Below, one piece after another: positions 46,969 to 58,439 of a stretch of 64,000 nt of DNA. Within the stretch, counting starts at the first letter, position 1. The number at the start of each line of letters is the position of its first letter. Location: contig OX419762.1 of NCBI GenBank assembly GCA_948567375.1, forward strand, positions 8,004,001-8,068,000, written 5' to 3'. The notes below the pieces were generated by a model. That model was not told where the DNA came from and did not search any database. It saw only the letters and a list, made by a program, of their open reading frames with translations. This DNA comes from Lunularia cruciata (taxonomy: Eukaryota; Streptophyta; Marchantiopsida; Lunulariales; Lunulariaceae). A program made the translations under genes and the position numbers.

Positions 46969-49900
46969 ATACTTAAGGGTAGATAACCTCTTCTTTATCT
47001 CCTCAAGTGTCAATGGTGATTTATCTGGGTCCTTCAAAACCTCTAGCTTAGGTGCAAAATCCATAGCACACAAGAGATACACATCTGAATCAGATTCAAA
47101 TTTATCCTCCTTAGTGGAAGTCTACTCTTCCATGCTTGTGTCTACACCTAAAGCTCTTTCTTCAAAATCTGATTCCCAATAATTAGAAGATGATATATCT
47201 GAATGTAAAGTGATGGTGGTGTTAGTCACACAAAATATGACTCTATGGTTTGATGACCCAATCCTCAAGTATCCTTTGTGTCATCGATCAGTTGTGTGTG
47301 GTGCTCTCAACCATAGCCTCCTAAGAAGTTAGTCATAGCTTGAATCCTTCAAAACTTAGAAAGTCATAAGATTTTGAACTCCCATAATTGAAACTACCAC
47401 CTTCTCTATCACCCTAATAATCAAACTTGTTGCTTGTTTGCCATGCTCACCACAAATGTTGAAGGTCTTGAGGGTATCATACCCAACTTCTTCATCAACC
47501 TTTCCATTTATTATTGATCTTCCATCAATAAGTGCATCCTTGATGTTGTGACCATTCACTCTCACATTAATCTTGGAAGCATATTCACAAGCCTCCCGTG
47601 ATGTTGGTTTGGCATCCACCACCCCCATTGATACTAGAGTTTTTGCTTTCTTCTTCCTCTTGCTCCTTTAAGAAATAAAACCACCTCTAAGTTCCTTTCT
47701 TAAAGTAGGATTCAAAGAAATCAGTTGGCCCATTGTGATGTTAGCCTTTGTAACTACCAACATCCTCCAAGACATTATAGTTCTATTGTTGCTTTGAGAT
47801 CAAGAAGTCCTACATCCCTAACTTCTTCCTTGGAGTCTTTATTGTTGATGTTGCTGAAGTGCTTGTATGAGTGCTCCTAGTAATCATAAGAGTATCTTGG
47901 CTAGGAGTAAATCCTTGAGAAGAGTGCACATCCTCTGCAAAATGAGCTCTCTTCTTCTCTTGTGCCAAAAGCTCCAAATTAAGACTCTTGGAGTTTGAGC
48001 ACTCTCTCTTCTCATACTTGCTCTCAACCATATCTATGAATGTTATTCCTTTACCTCTCTTTGGATTAGGAGCCACTTGGGTTTGAATACCTCACTCTTT
48101 CTCTCTATTGGCTCCCTCATAACCCCTTCCTCCATGGTAAGTAGAATTTGGGCAATTTCTTTGGATGTAACCTCTTCCTCCACAACCAAAACAATTTTTA
48201 TCATTGAAATTGTTGGCTGGTTGGCCTCCTCTATATGGATAGTTTCTATAACTCCTAGGCCCTCTCCTTAAATTATGATCCACCTCTCTCTTTTCCCATA
48301 ATTGCACTATATTGATGTTGAGATCTGCAAGTTGTTCTGTGATAGTTTAAAGTAGATCCTTTGGTAGGGGTGCAAGAAATGTAGAAACTACTACTTGTGG
48401 TGCAACCCTTGTCACCAAAGTATCAGAAGTTCCACCATACTTGTAACCTTGAGGAGGATGCACAATCTCCTTCACCACCAAATCACTCTCATCCTCTTCC
48501 AAACTCTCTTCCATACAAATTGTGATCTTGATAGCTTCAACCTTGGAAGAAGGTTTCTCATATCTCACCTTGCTTCTAATTTGTGGTCACAATCCTCTCA
48601 CAAAATTCTTGGTGAACATGGCCCCTATCTCAATCATAGTAGTCTCCACATCATCTTCACCCTTCCTCAACACTATGCAAAATCTAGACTCTAACTTTTC
48701 TACTCGTTCCACATAGACTTTCACTTAGACTCTCACTTTCTTTCCATCTCCTTGCTTGAGAAAGGTAACCTCACTCATCAATTTCTCATAACTCTCATCT
48801 GGAAAAAAGTTCTCAATGAATGCTGAAGTCAAACTCTCCCAAGACTCTTCTTGCACATTTCTCGTCTTCCCTTTTGGTATTTTGACTCATACCATGTAAG
48901 TGCTACATCCTCAAAGAAATTTGATCATAATGAGGCCCACTCATTCTTCATCTTCTCATTGTTTCCTATGCAAGCTCTCTTGAAGTCTCTCACAAAAGCC
49001 TCCACATCTTCTCCATCCTTCCCAAGAAAACCGGAAGTTTCTCCATCTTAACCCCTCACTATCTTTCTTTTCTCTCAATTTTTCTTTTCCTCTTTTCTTT
49101 TCTCTCTCTCTATAACTAATAGAGTATGTACATGACTAAAGCCATTTGAGAGTTATTCACTCAAGAAAACACAAAAGGTTCAGGTTGCTCCAAGATTTCT
49201 ATAGCAATATTAAATCCTAGAGTGCATATTAACTGAACTCTCATGGATAGTTTATCCATAAGTTGAAAGATTATTTCTATCACTAATCTTGAAAACTAGC
49301 TGATGAAAGTGGTAGTATTTATATAGCTATACTCAGACTTTCTCCAAGATCCTTCACCAAAATCTCCAAAAGTGTTTTTACTCCACTACACTCATGTCCT
49401 TTTAAAAGTCCTTCAACTCCACAAACCTCACACAACTCCTTGGTCTTAGATCTTCTTCCTCCCAATCTTAGTGAAGAAGGTCCAACATGCAAACCCAAGT
49501 CAAGTAATCATCTCTGTTCTCTCAATCTCTTGCTCTCAAAGGTCAATGGACATGAACTTGCCTTATGTCCCTTCTCTCCACATAGAAAGCATTTAGACTC
49601 ACTCTTTCCTCCAAGTGATGTAAGTTTTTGGATCCTCTCAACACTCTATTCAAATTCTATTCTAAACTCTCTTTTCCTCAAATCCACCCCTACAATCACC
49701 TCAAACCCTTGGAGAACCTTGCATAGTCTCAATTTGCACTCTTGATTACCCTCCATGTTCCCAAGATGAATCTAAACACTCAAACATACTTTTTGTTGCT
49801 CTCAAACTCCTCATGCATGAGAACTTTGCAGAATTGACCCTTCCTCACAATATCACTCAAATCTGTCAATTGGTATGTCATAATCCTTTAAAATTTTTCA

Positions 49901-50770
49901 CATTTGATCACAACTCCTAGGCCTCCCTCCTTGCAAAATTTCAAATCTTTTCATTGAGCCGTTTGGCCTACACACCTTTCTATTCAGTACATATATTTTA
50001 TATTTTGTTTGAAAACCACCCCCTCACTTTAAAAACTCATAACTCTTTGTGTAAGAATGATCTCCCTTATTTTTGTATCAGCATGTAGGGTACAATGCAT
50101 TGAATTTTCTTGGAAATTATCAAAGAAATCCACTAGAATATGAAGAAATTGAAGACTCTGTACAATTTTCAAGAGAACATGCAGTTGCGGGAGCAATTTA
50201 CCTTATCAACTTTCAAAAATTCTAGATCAATGTGCATAGTAGCTAACACAATAATTTAAAATGTGATAACTGAAAGATAACCCAAGATATCATGTGTAGA
50301 AATTTCATTTCCAGATCTCAAACTTGATATTTTACCCAAAATCACCTTAATCCCCACAATCTACAATCCACCTCACACGATCTCTCCAAATCCTCACAAG
50401 TGTACAAGATGTACAAAATCACCTCAAATACATCATAATGAACTACAAGGTATAAAAATGGGTCCAAGTTCTCTGACATCAGTTCAATCTTTTGCTCCCT
50501 TGAAGTTCTTTCCAAGTGAGCTCTCATAGCCTCCTTCTGTCTAATATAGAATTGTACACGGAACAATATCTTGCCTTCTAAGAGGTCACGCCAACGAAAC
50601 CAAAAATGTGAGTTGGCCTGTCTCTTAGTCAGAATGAACCTCTGATGGCTATTATGGTAGCACATTATGGACTAAGAATGCAAGAAACCCCAACTCCTTC
50701 ATACTCCTCCAAGACTAACACTCCAAGACTCAAGACATTACTCATTAGAGAATTCAATGAGAGAGATAGT

Positions 50771-53700
50771 TGTGACAACCCGGCAAATATTACTTTTTCG
50801 GTAATCGGGTAAGTAAAGGTTGTTCCTGCAGAGATACGATTCATAATTGGTCAAATACAAAGTCAAAAAATAACATGTAGTTCTTCTTGGTTGCGTCTTT
50901 AATCTCAGGTAGAAACTATACCAAGAAGAGAGTAACAAGCTCACAATCTTGAGAACTTGTCATGAATACACACACATAATCACAACATAATAAATTCTAT
51001 CCAAACAAATCTGATTGTGATGATTCAAATTCTCTTGAAGATTGCACTTCACTACAAGATGACTTTGCCTCAGAATTGTGTTCCACTCCTCTAATGAAGG
51101 CACAACTTCCTCTATCAAAATTGCTTCACATCAACTTTGTGTTGCACCCACAAATGCAAAATACTACCAACACTACAATTCCTCTCAGATCTGTCAAGGC
51201 ATTGCTTTGATGCACTTCACTTGGGATCAAACACACAAAATGAAGATCAATGCTACAGAATCCAACATCCACAAACATATTGACTTGCACTTTGAATTTC
51301 TCCACACACTCACTAACACAAACACAAAATTGACAATCGGAATTAAGCTCAAGCAACGAGCACTAAAAACCAACACTTTGCTTTATCTATCTTCAAAAAT
51401 TTGAATATTGAACAACATAATACTGCAAAGGCTTCCCTTAAATACTAAAGCAAATGGCAGTTCTTCCTACTAATGTACCGCTTCCTAACATCTCTTCCTA
51501 CTTGCAGATCCAAACTAACAAACCACCTCTTCATATCTACCTCTTCCTATCTCAAAACTATTACTATCCAGATCCGATGTCTACTTCATCATCGGCTTGC
51601 AAACCCGATGATCTTCCTATCACTTCTCCTTTTCTGGGTATATCTGATTCTAACAAATCCTTCACTACTTCTACTACTTCTTCACTAGGAACTACAATTG
51701 AGATCATGGGTAACTCTTCTACTACCTTATCTCTCAACCCACTCTTCTCTAATGTCTCCAATAACAAACCTGAAGACACCTGAATTCCTACTTCTGCAAC
51801 ATTGGGCTTCCTCTCCTCTGTCACACTACTCCTAATTCTCTCTAACTCTGATTTAACTAAATCTAATCTAAAAATGACATTATCTCCTACTTCTAACATT
51901 TTCCGATCTACTTGCTCCCTTAATCGGATCAGCAAAGTGTTCATATCTACATCTTTGGCTTTTCTCTTCCGAGTTTCCTTGCACAAGTAACTTTAGCTCA
52001 TTTAGATGTGCTTCTTCCAATCTCCCTTTAGCCTCTGTGCTCAAGATTGCTCGCAACTTTCCTGCCACTTCTCCTACCTATTCCAACTCATACCCTTGAG
52101 ATCGCTCTGCCTTCAACTCTTTGCGGTACATCTTCAACTTGTCTTTGTACTCAACAGCAAGCATCTTCTTCTCCTCCGCATATTGTGAACTCTTTAACTC
52201 AGCACTTCGTACCAGCTCACGTAGTCTTTCTTCTTCTTCATGCTTGACTGCTAACTCTTTTTGCCATGCTTGAAGAAGAGTGTAGCCTTCCCAGCTACAC
52301 TCTTCTTCAAGCTTTCCAACTCTTGCTCCATTATCGCGTTGCCTTCAAATGAATACTCTTGATGTGCACATCCTTGACTTCCTCATTCATTTTGGTTAGC
52401 AACATTGCCTTCTCCTTCAATTCTTCAGCTTGCTTCTGCAGTTCCTTCTCTCTTGACTCAAAACTCTCATGTAACATCTTGAAAGTCTTCTTCTTCAAGA
52501 CTGCATCCATCCGAAATTCTTCAACTTCCTCATCTCTTTGGACTACTTGCTCCTACAAACCCTTCACTTCACTTAGCAGATACTTCACCACTTGTAGCTC
52601 ATTTTTCACCTTCCTACAATCTTGGGGAATTACCTTCTGATGCTCCTTTAACAGTTCCAACAAGGGAGTGACAACCTTTGTTAGATATTGTATTCCACCA
52701 AAGTTCTGTTCCTCTTTGTCCATGTCTTCATACTTTGCCTTGTCTATCGGCTCCTTCTTCCAAAGTCACGATCTTTGTATCTTCAAAGACACTACTTCCA
52801 AGCTTCCTTCTTCCTTACTAATTGAACTTCCTTACCAATTGAACTTTGGCCCCTCAGGGTTCTCCTTCCGTCTTTCAGCTCCCTTCTCTTCCACAACTAG
52901 GGCTACGCAATGATTCTTCTTTCCTGGTACACTGTCAATCATCACATGACAAGCTTCACTCACTCCAACCAATTGCTGAACCTCAGGTTCCCCCTCACTC
53001 TCACTTCCAAATTCCTCACTTCATAAAGTGAGTTCGTCTTCTTTTGATTCCTCTCCTTGAGACTCTGTCTCCCCTTCAGACTCGGATTCCAACGATGCTT
53101 CTCTCACCATCTTCTTACTCTGTAGAACTAGTCTTCAGGTCTTCCTTTGAGCTAGAGGCAACTTTGCTTCTTTGGGTTTATTGCACTTCTTCTTCTTCTT
53201 TGGACTTGTGACTTCTTCCATCTTCCATTGTCCCGTCTTCAAGAAGTGATCATCATTGGCTTGCAGGTGTGTCATATATTGTTGCTCTTCTTCATTCGCT
53301 TCTGGTCTTAAATCAGGATGAAAATGCAACACCATGCAACGTCTCTCCTCTACTGTCAGCAAATTCAACCCAAAGTAGAAGTATGCTGCACATAGTGCAA
53401 AATAATGTGGAGGCAAACCTGTCCTCCAATTGACCACCATCTGCCTCGTTCGTTTGTGAAAACACTTCCCTCAATTCACCTTCACTCTTGCAAACATCTA
53501 GTGGAAAAAGACCGCCTATTGCATATTCACGTAAGTCATCCGTTCTGGTTTGAACATGGCCATTCTCGTCCCCACAATACTTTGTCTAATCGGGTCCCGA
53601 TAGGACTCTACCTTATAACCATTTGTTGTTTGCAAAGCAAAGAACAAATTTTGGATCTCCACCGTCTCTTCTGCAGCATCATACTTTTGATAAAAAGTGA

Positions 53701-54541
53701 TCCCTGTCGGTTCTCCTGCTTCCTTCCCCAACACTAACCTCCAATCTGACTCAGTCCATTGAGCCGGATTCCCTCTCTTCCCCTCAACTTTGGGCCCTTC
53801 CTCACAATTATTGGCAGCTATCTTTGCCATGACTCCTGGGAAACTGAAATTCTAGTTCCATGCTAAAAAGGTAATACAAAGTCTATTCAAGACTTTGATT
53901 TTTGCTACAACATCTAACCTACAAATTGTGAAACTTTGCACCGCCAGAGCATTCATGACCTTCCTCGCCATGATCTGCTCTCTTGTTCTTTGGCATTGAA
54001 AGACTATGCCTTCCCTTGGACGAGACACTCTAACCCCTTCTAGATTTTGGAAAATTGCACTCTCAATTGGCTTCCTGACACGCATTACTGCGGGACGACT
54101 ACTCAGAGGGATTGAAAGTTTACTTGACATATTCAACTTGTCCCTGCGCAATCACAATTTTATATTACCCCAAATTGCACTCATTCTTCAGTTGATTTCA
54201 AAGCTGACTTCCCCTCTTCTGCGTGTTGTTGTCCTGTTACTGTCAACACATACTTCTTTTGCCTCCGCTGTTTCTTGAAGTGTACTTTCTTGCCACGTAC
54301 CAAGGTTGTTAGACGGTCTTTGTAACGGCCTGTGCTTCCCGATCCAAAGATGATGCTCTTTGGACTTCTTCCATTGTACCACTCTCCTGAGTACCTTCAT
54401 CATCGGATCCGATCTTGACTTCTTTGGATTTCCTCCGAAGTCACTTCCGTCCATTCCTTCTTTTGCAATTCAGCTTTTTTTGTTTACTTCTTCTCCCAAA
54501 TGCTAATAAACAGAAAAAAAACAAAAAATGTGGGCACCACA
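50771..54541 (-). mobile_element. Element D: LTR-less insertion with unknown coiled-coil gene
   Basis: 3771 bp flanked by the 5-bp duplication ATAGT (50766-50770 and 54542-54546). The ends read TGTGACAACCC...GGGCACCACA, a weak inverted pair (TGTG..CCC on both ends), with no long direct repeats at the two ends. Minus-strand coding traces run in order: 54454-54188, 54151-53852, 53830-53516 (AQWTESDWRLVLGKEAGEPT), 53440-53135 (NWRTGLPPHYFALCAAYFYF, then a Lys-rich KKKKKCNKPKE), a Ser/Glu-rich acidic zone (about 53110-52960), a long coiled-coil zone (about 52700-52000) and 51986-51564. No reverse transcriptase, integrase or DDE motif is visible. It could be a non-autonomous retroelement or a DNA element moved by an enzyme acting in trans. 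It looks broken, with several interruptions. Confidence 0.55.
52268..52312. repeat. Perfect 19-bp-stem hairpin inside element D
   Basis: GCTTGAAGAAGAGTGTAGC (52268-52286), a 7-nt spacer CTTCCCA, then the exact reverse complement (52294-52312). It lies in the coiled-coil-coding zone. An unmutated 19-bp stem in otherwise decayed sequence suggests a recent template-switch event or selection on the RNA structure. Confidence 0.8.
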
Positions 54542-55071
54542 ATAGTTGCAAATGAAAGATGATGAGTACCTCCTCACCCCTTGTTTATATACTTGTGAAA
54601 TAGTTACGCACTAAATTTACTAATTTCTAGAGTAACTCAAGTTACCAAACTAAAAGTCAAATAAAGTCAAAAAGTATAAAGGAATATCCATCCATATAGG
54701 CATATTCCACTAAGCATGTGATCTTTTCTTAATCCAACCACTAAGTCAAGGATTCCTTCACATGGACTATCCTTGGACTATAGAAGAATCCAAAACAAAA
54801 AGGCTTGCAATCCTAAGAGTTCTCAACTCTTTCCTCAAAGCTAAACACATAGAAATAATACAAAGTCAACACACTAGAATCCATAATAGTGGTGTTCATC
54901 TTTTCCACTTCCTCTAAAGTAAGGTTATCTCTATCTTAGCTATGACTAATTTTAGCTAATCATGACTAATATAGAACCATCCTTTATCTCTATATAAATA
55001 ATATCTCTCAAGTATTAATAATACCAAACTAAATATCACGATACCACATACATGCACAAATGGGTGTTACA

Positions 55072-57696
55072 TATTAGACTCAACTCAAGAGTTTCTTGGG
55101 ATTGATGGGGTTCTATAATCAATTTTTAAGGGATTTCTCCAAACTCACAAAATCTCTAATGACACTACTTGGCAAGGAGAAGAAGTGGATGTGAGAAATC
55201 ATATAAGAATGATAGATGCATTGCTACATGCACCAATCTTGAAATGGTATGACCCAAAATATCCAATCAGCCTTATATAGATGCATTAGGTATTGCAATA
55301 AGAGCAATCCTACAATAGGAATGGAGTGACAAATGGCACCTAATTGCATATTTGTCACACCTATTACCGGCAAAGTGCAACTATCATACCACCAAACAAA
55401 AAGAGTTGGCTATTGTCCTTGCAACTAAGATTAGAAGCACTTTCTTAGCAAGAAGGTATTTTATTTGTAGTGGAGATAGACCACAAACCTCTAATCTACC
55501 TTGAGATATGGAAAGATCTATCTTGTTGACAAATTTGTTAGGTAGAGTGAAGACAATAGTTCAACATGATAATCATATATGTGAAAGGCAATAAGCAACT
55601 TGCATATGCGTTCATCCAAATGCCTAAGGCAAACTATTTGAAGCTAGAGGTCAAGATGAAACCAGAATTTTGGCTAAGAATTCTGACCACTATGAAGACT
55701 AACCCAAAGATTATAGGAGCTCAATCATCCAAAGGCATAACTAATACTAAATAATTAACCTTTTGTGATGGTAAGTTGTGGATCTTGAATGCCCTAGGTC
55801 TAAGGACCACCATCCTAGCAAAATGTTATGATTCCACTATTGCAAGTCATATTGGAGTGGACAAGATGTTAGACGTGGTTAAATGCCATTACTATTGGCC
55901 TAAGATGAGCAACAATGTAATGGAGTATGTTTGCAACTACCTAATTTGTCAAAAAAATGTCTAATCAAGCTCATGTTTGACCTCTTCAACCCCTTCCTAC
56001 TTCTACACAACATTCAAGACAACTTAGCATGGATTTGATTTGTGAATTGCCCAAGACCACCTCAAGGTTTGACTCCATTGTAGTCTTTGTCGACTGACTC
56101 AAAAAAATGATTCATGTGTGTCCTATGACCCAAGGATGTGATTGCTCCACAATTAGCTCAATTGTACTTAGCTATAGTCTTTTCTCACCATGGCTTGTCT
56201 TGAGTGCGCATCATCGATCAGCACACTCTATTCACTAGTTTGTTTTGGAGAACACTCTTTGGCATCATCAAAACCAAACATGCCATGTCCATGGTATACT
56301 ATAAATCAATGCACAAAAAACACGGGTCAATTTCACTATTGAGGATATGCTTTGAGGCTTCACTTTAAAGGAGCAAGAAAGGTGGAACACCTTCCTTCCA
56401 CTAGTGGAATTTACCTCAATTTAATGAATGCATTTACACCTGTCACACCATTCTTCCTCATGTATGGTGAACATTCTTTCTAACCTTCAAGCTTGGTAAA
56501 GATCTACCTAGTGGCTGCAAAAGTTAAAGATGTCAACTCTTTTGTTTTTAGAATCCAACAAGGGATGGAGAATGTCAAGTACAAGTTGTAGATTGCCCAA
56601 AACTGACAAAAAATATATAGATGCATATCATAGGTACATGGAGTTCAGCATTGGAGATTAAGTATGATTGTCCACAACCAACCTCCTTTAGTTGGGCCTC
56701 GTAAGCTTAGACCTCATTTTGTTGGGCACTTTTCCCACCTTCCATCAATCGACATAGTGGCGTATCACATCAAGTCATCGCTACATATGAAGATCCATCC
56801 AAGGCTCCATGTTTCCTTATTGTGCAGATATGCATCCTAATTGCTCCACTTTCCTTCCATACAAGAAGTTAGACCTTGTCCCACACTCATTGATGGTACG
56901 GCATTATATGAAGTTGAATGCATTTTCCAAAAATGCATCCTTTGTACTTGCCATCTATAGGTGGAATATCTTGTACATTGGAAAGTGTACCCATTATATG
57001 AAGAAATATGGGAGCCATCAGGTAACTTGACCCATGCACCAATATTAATGCAATAGCTTTGCAACTTTGCAACAATAATGTTGCACCTTAAAATTGCAAA
57101 GGTTTATAATACCATTAGTTAAAATCTAGAGATGAAAATTGGCTTGGTAATATCTAAATGGATGTTATATATGATGGTCTTAGTAGATTAGATAGAGATA
57201 TCACAAAAAGAGTATTTACACTAATATGGTAGAGGTCAAAAACACCTTAAAAACTTTAGAGCCAATTTTGGAGGTCTAAAGAGATGAATTAGGTCTCAAA
57301 AACTACAAGAATCCCCACACCCCTCAATTGGACCAAGCATTGGCTTCTCTCCCCTTATTTTTCTTGTGAAGACCTTTCCAATGATACATCTCCCATGTTA
57401 TTCAGAGTTTTTTTTAAGATTCTCTAAAGATTCCCTTTGGTCAAACTTGTTTGATCAACCAAATAGAACAAGGATAAACATGTCATCAATCTATACAACT
57501 TATCTTAGAGTGGATCTTGCTGACATGTCACAAATCCATGTATCTAATCCAAGGGTGAAGCTCCTTTTGAGTGGATCCTCTTTGCTATATAATAAAAACA
57601 AGGTGGTCCTTTGAGACATCATAGTATTGATGGATGAAGCCTTGTGTTTCTTATTTATATTTCTCTTAGTGGTTCTCTTATCCTCAAAACATTACA
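55072..57696 (+). mobile_element. 3' part of a plus-strand chromovirus (TGTAATACC family)
   Basis: After element C ends at 55071 the sequence is pol: a reverse transcriptase tail (about 55080-55180), RNase H (about 55260-55500), the integrase zinc region (about 55830-55960, SHIGVDKMLDVVKCHYYWPKM and the cysteine pair CNYLICQKN), the integrase core to about 56400, then the C-terminal module and a chromodomain trace (about 56880-57030). The 3' LTR is at 57105-57696. The 5' part must lie left of element C, probably with the LTR copies at 28876 or 29685. Heavily broken, with dozens of lesions; older than C. Confidence 0.75.
57105..57696 (+). repeat. 3' LTR of the plus-strand TGTAATACC element
   Basis: About 592 bp. 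It parallels the LTR copies at 28876 and 29685 and ends near ATTACA at 57696, where an inverted LTR of the same family begins. Confidence 0.7.
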
Positions 57697-58439
57697 ATCT
57701 CTATACCTCATCACTCAAAGATGCCTTCCGCTCTTGAGACCACATACACTTGTGGTAAGTACCATAAAAATTAGGAAGTGTGCAATATACTCTCTTGTGT
57801 AAGGTCTCTAAGAAACGATATCCTCTCTTATATATAAATAAGGCTCTTCTCTTAGACCACGTAATAGGAGAACTCCCAAGAGAAACACATGAGAGAAAAT
57901 ACAAAGCTTCAACACTCAATACTCCAATGCACCAAAGGAGCACCTTGTCTTTATTATATAGCAAAGAAAATCTCCTCAAAAAAAGTTCCACCAATGGATC
58001 AGATATAGAGATTGGTGATATGTCAGTGAGCTCCACCCTAAGATTATTTGCATTGATGGGTGACATGTTGGTCTTTGTCATATCTAGTTGGTCAAACAAG
58101 TTTCACTAGAAGGAATCTTTGTGGAATCTTCCTGTAAGAACTCAAAATTGCATGGGTAAGGTATTATTGGAAAGCTCTCAACAAGACAAAGAGTGCAAGA
58201 AGGAAAACCATTTTCAAAAGGGAGATTTTTTTTCTATTTTCAAGGCCAATTCATCCATTTAGGCTTCTAAAATTAGCTCTCAAGCTTTTAGGGTGTTTTT
58301 GGCTCATACCCTATTAGTGGAATTACTCTTTTGATGACACATTTATCTAATTTACATAGTCCATCATATATAACATCCTTCCATATGTTACCAAGCCAAT
58401 TTCCACCTCTAGATAGTATATCTAGATATTGGTATTACA
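57697..58439 (-). repeat. 3' LTR of the minus-strand TGTAATACC element
   Basis: About 743 bp, longer than the plus-strand copies because of roughly 150-190 bp of extra sequence at its inner-to-outer end. The exact joint with the neighbouring LTR at 57696/57697 is approximate. Confidence 0.65.

Larger units (their letters stand above)
30402..55071 (-). mobile_element. Element C: OTA-clade Ty3/gypsy, old, split by two insertions
   Basis: A minus-strand relative of element A. Read from the right: 5' LTR 50607-55071 (interrupted by D at 50771-54541; its own length is about 690 bp); leader with accessory reading frames about 49050-50606; gag from about 49049 leftwards with a CCHC knuckle near 48190; protease region about 47360-47630; then pol to 46974. 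The element resumes at 33493 beyond element B and continues through reverse transcriptase (33221-32370), RNase H, integrase (32240-31030) and the 3' end to a truncated 3' LTR at 30402-30711. The split is exact: sequence stopping at 33498 and restarting at 46969 corresponds to adjacent bases of element A near 39080, with ATACT duplicated. Broken, with many lesions. It must be older than B and D. Confidence 0.85.
50607..55071 (-). repeat. 5' LTR of element C, interrupted by element D
   Basis: LTR sequence 50607-50770 and 54547-55071 together equal about one 692-bp LTR of the A type. The point of interruption corresponds to GAGATAGTTGCAAATG, of which ATAGT is duplicated. Confidence 0.85.

Noticed and set aside
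46880-49745. Plus-strand open frames across the element C gag region
   Set aside because: Antisense shadows; the minus strand matches the gag and leader of element A.
51454-53031. Ser/Pro-rich plus-strand frames in element D
   Set aside because: They are the complement of the Glu/Lys-rich coiled-coil coding strand. The minus strand gives the more coherent protein.
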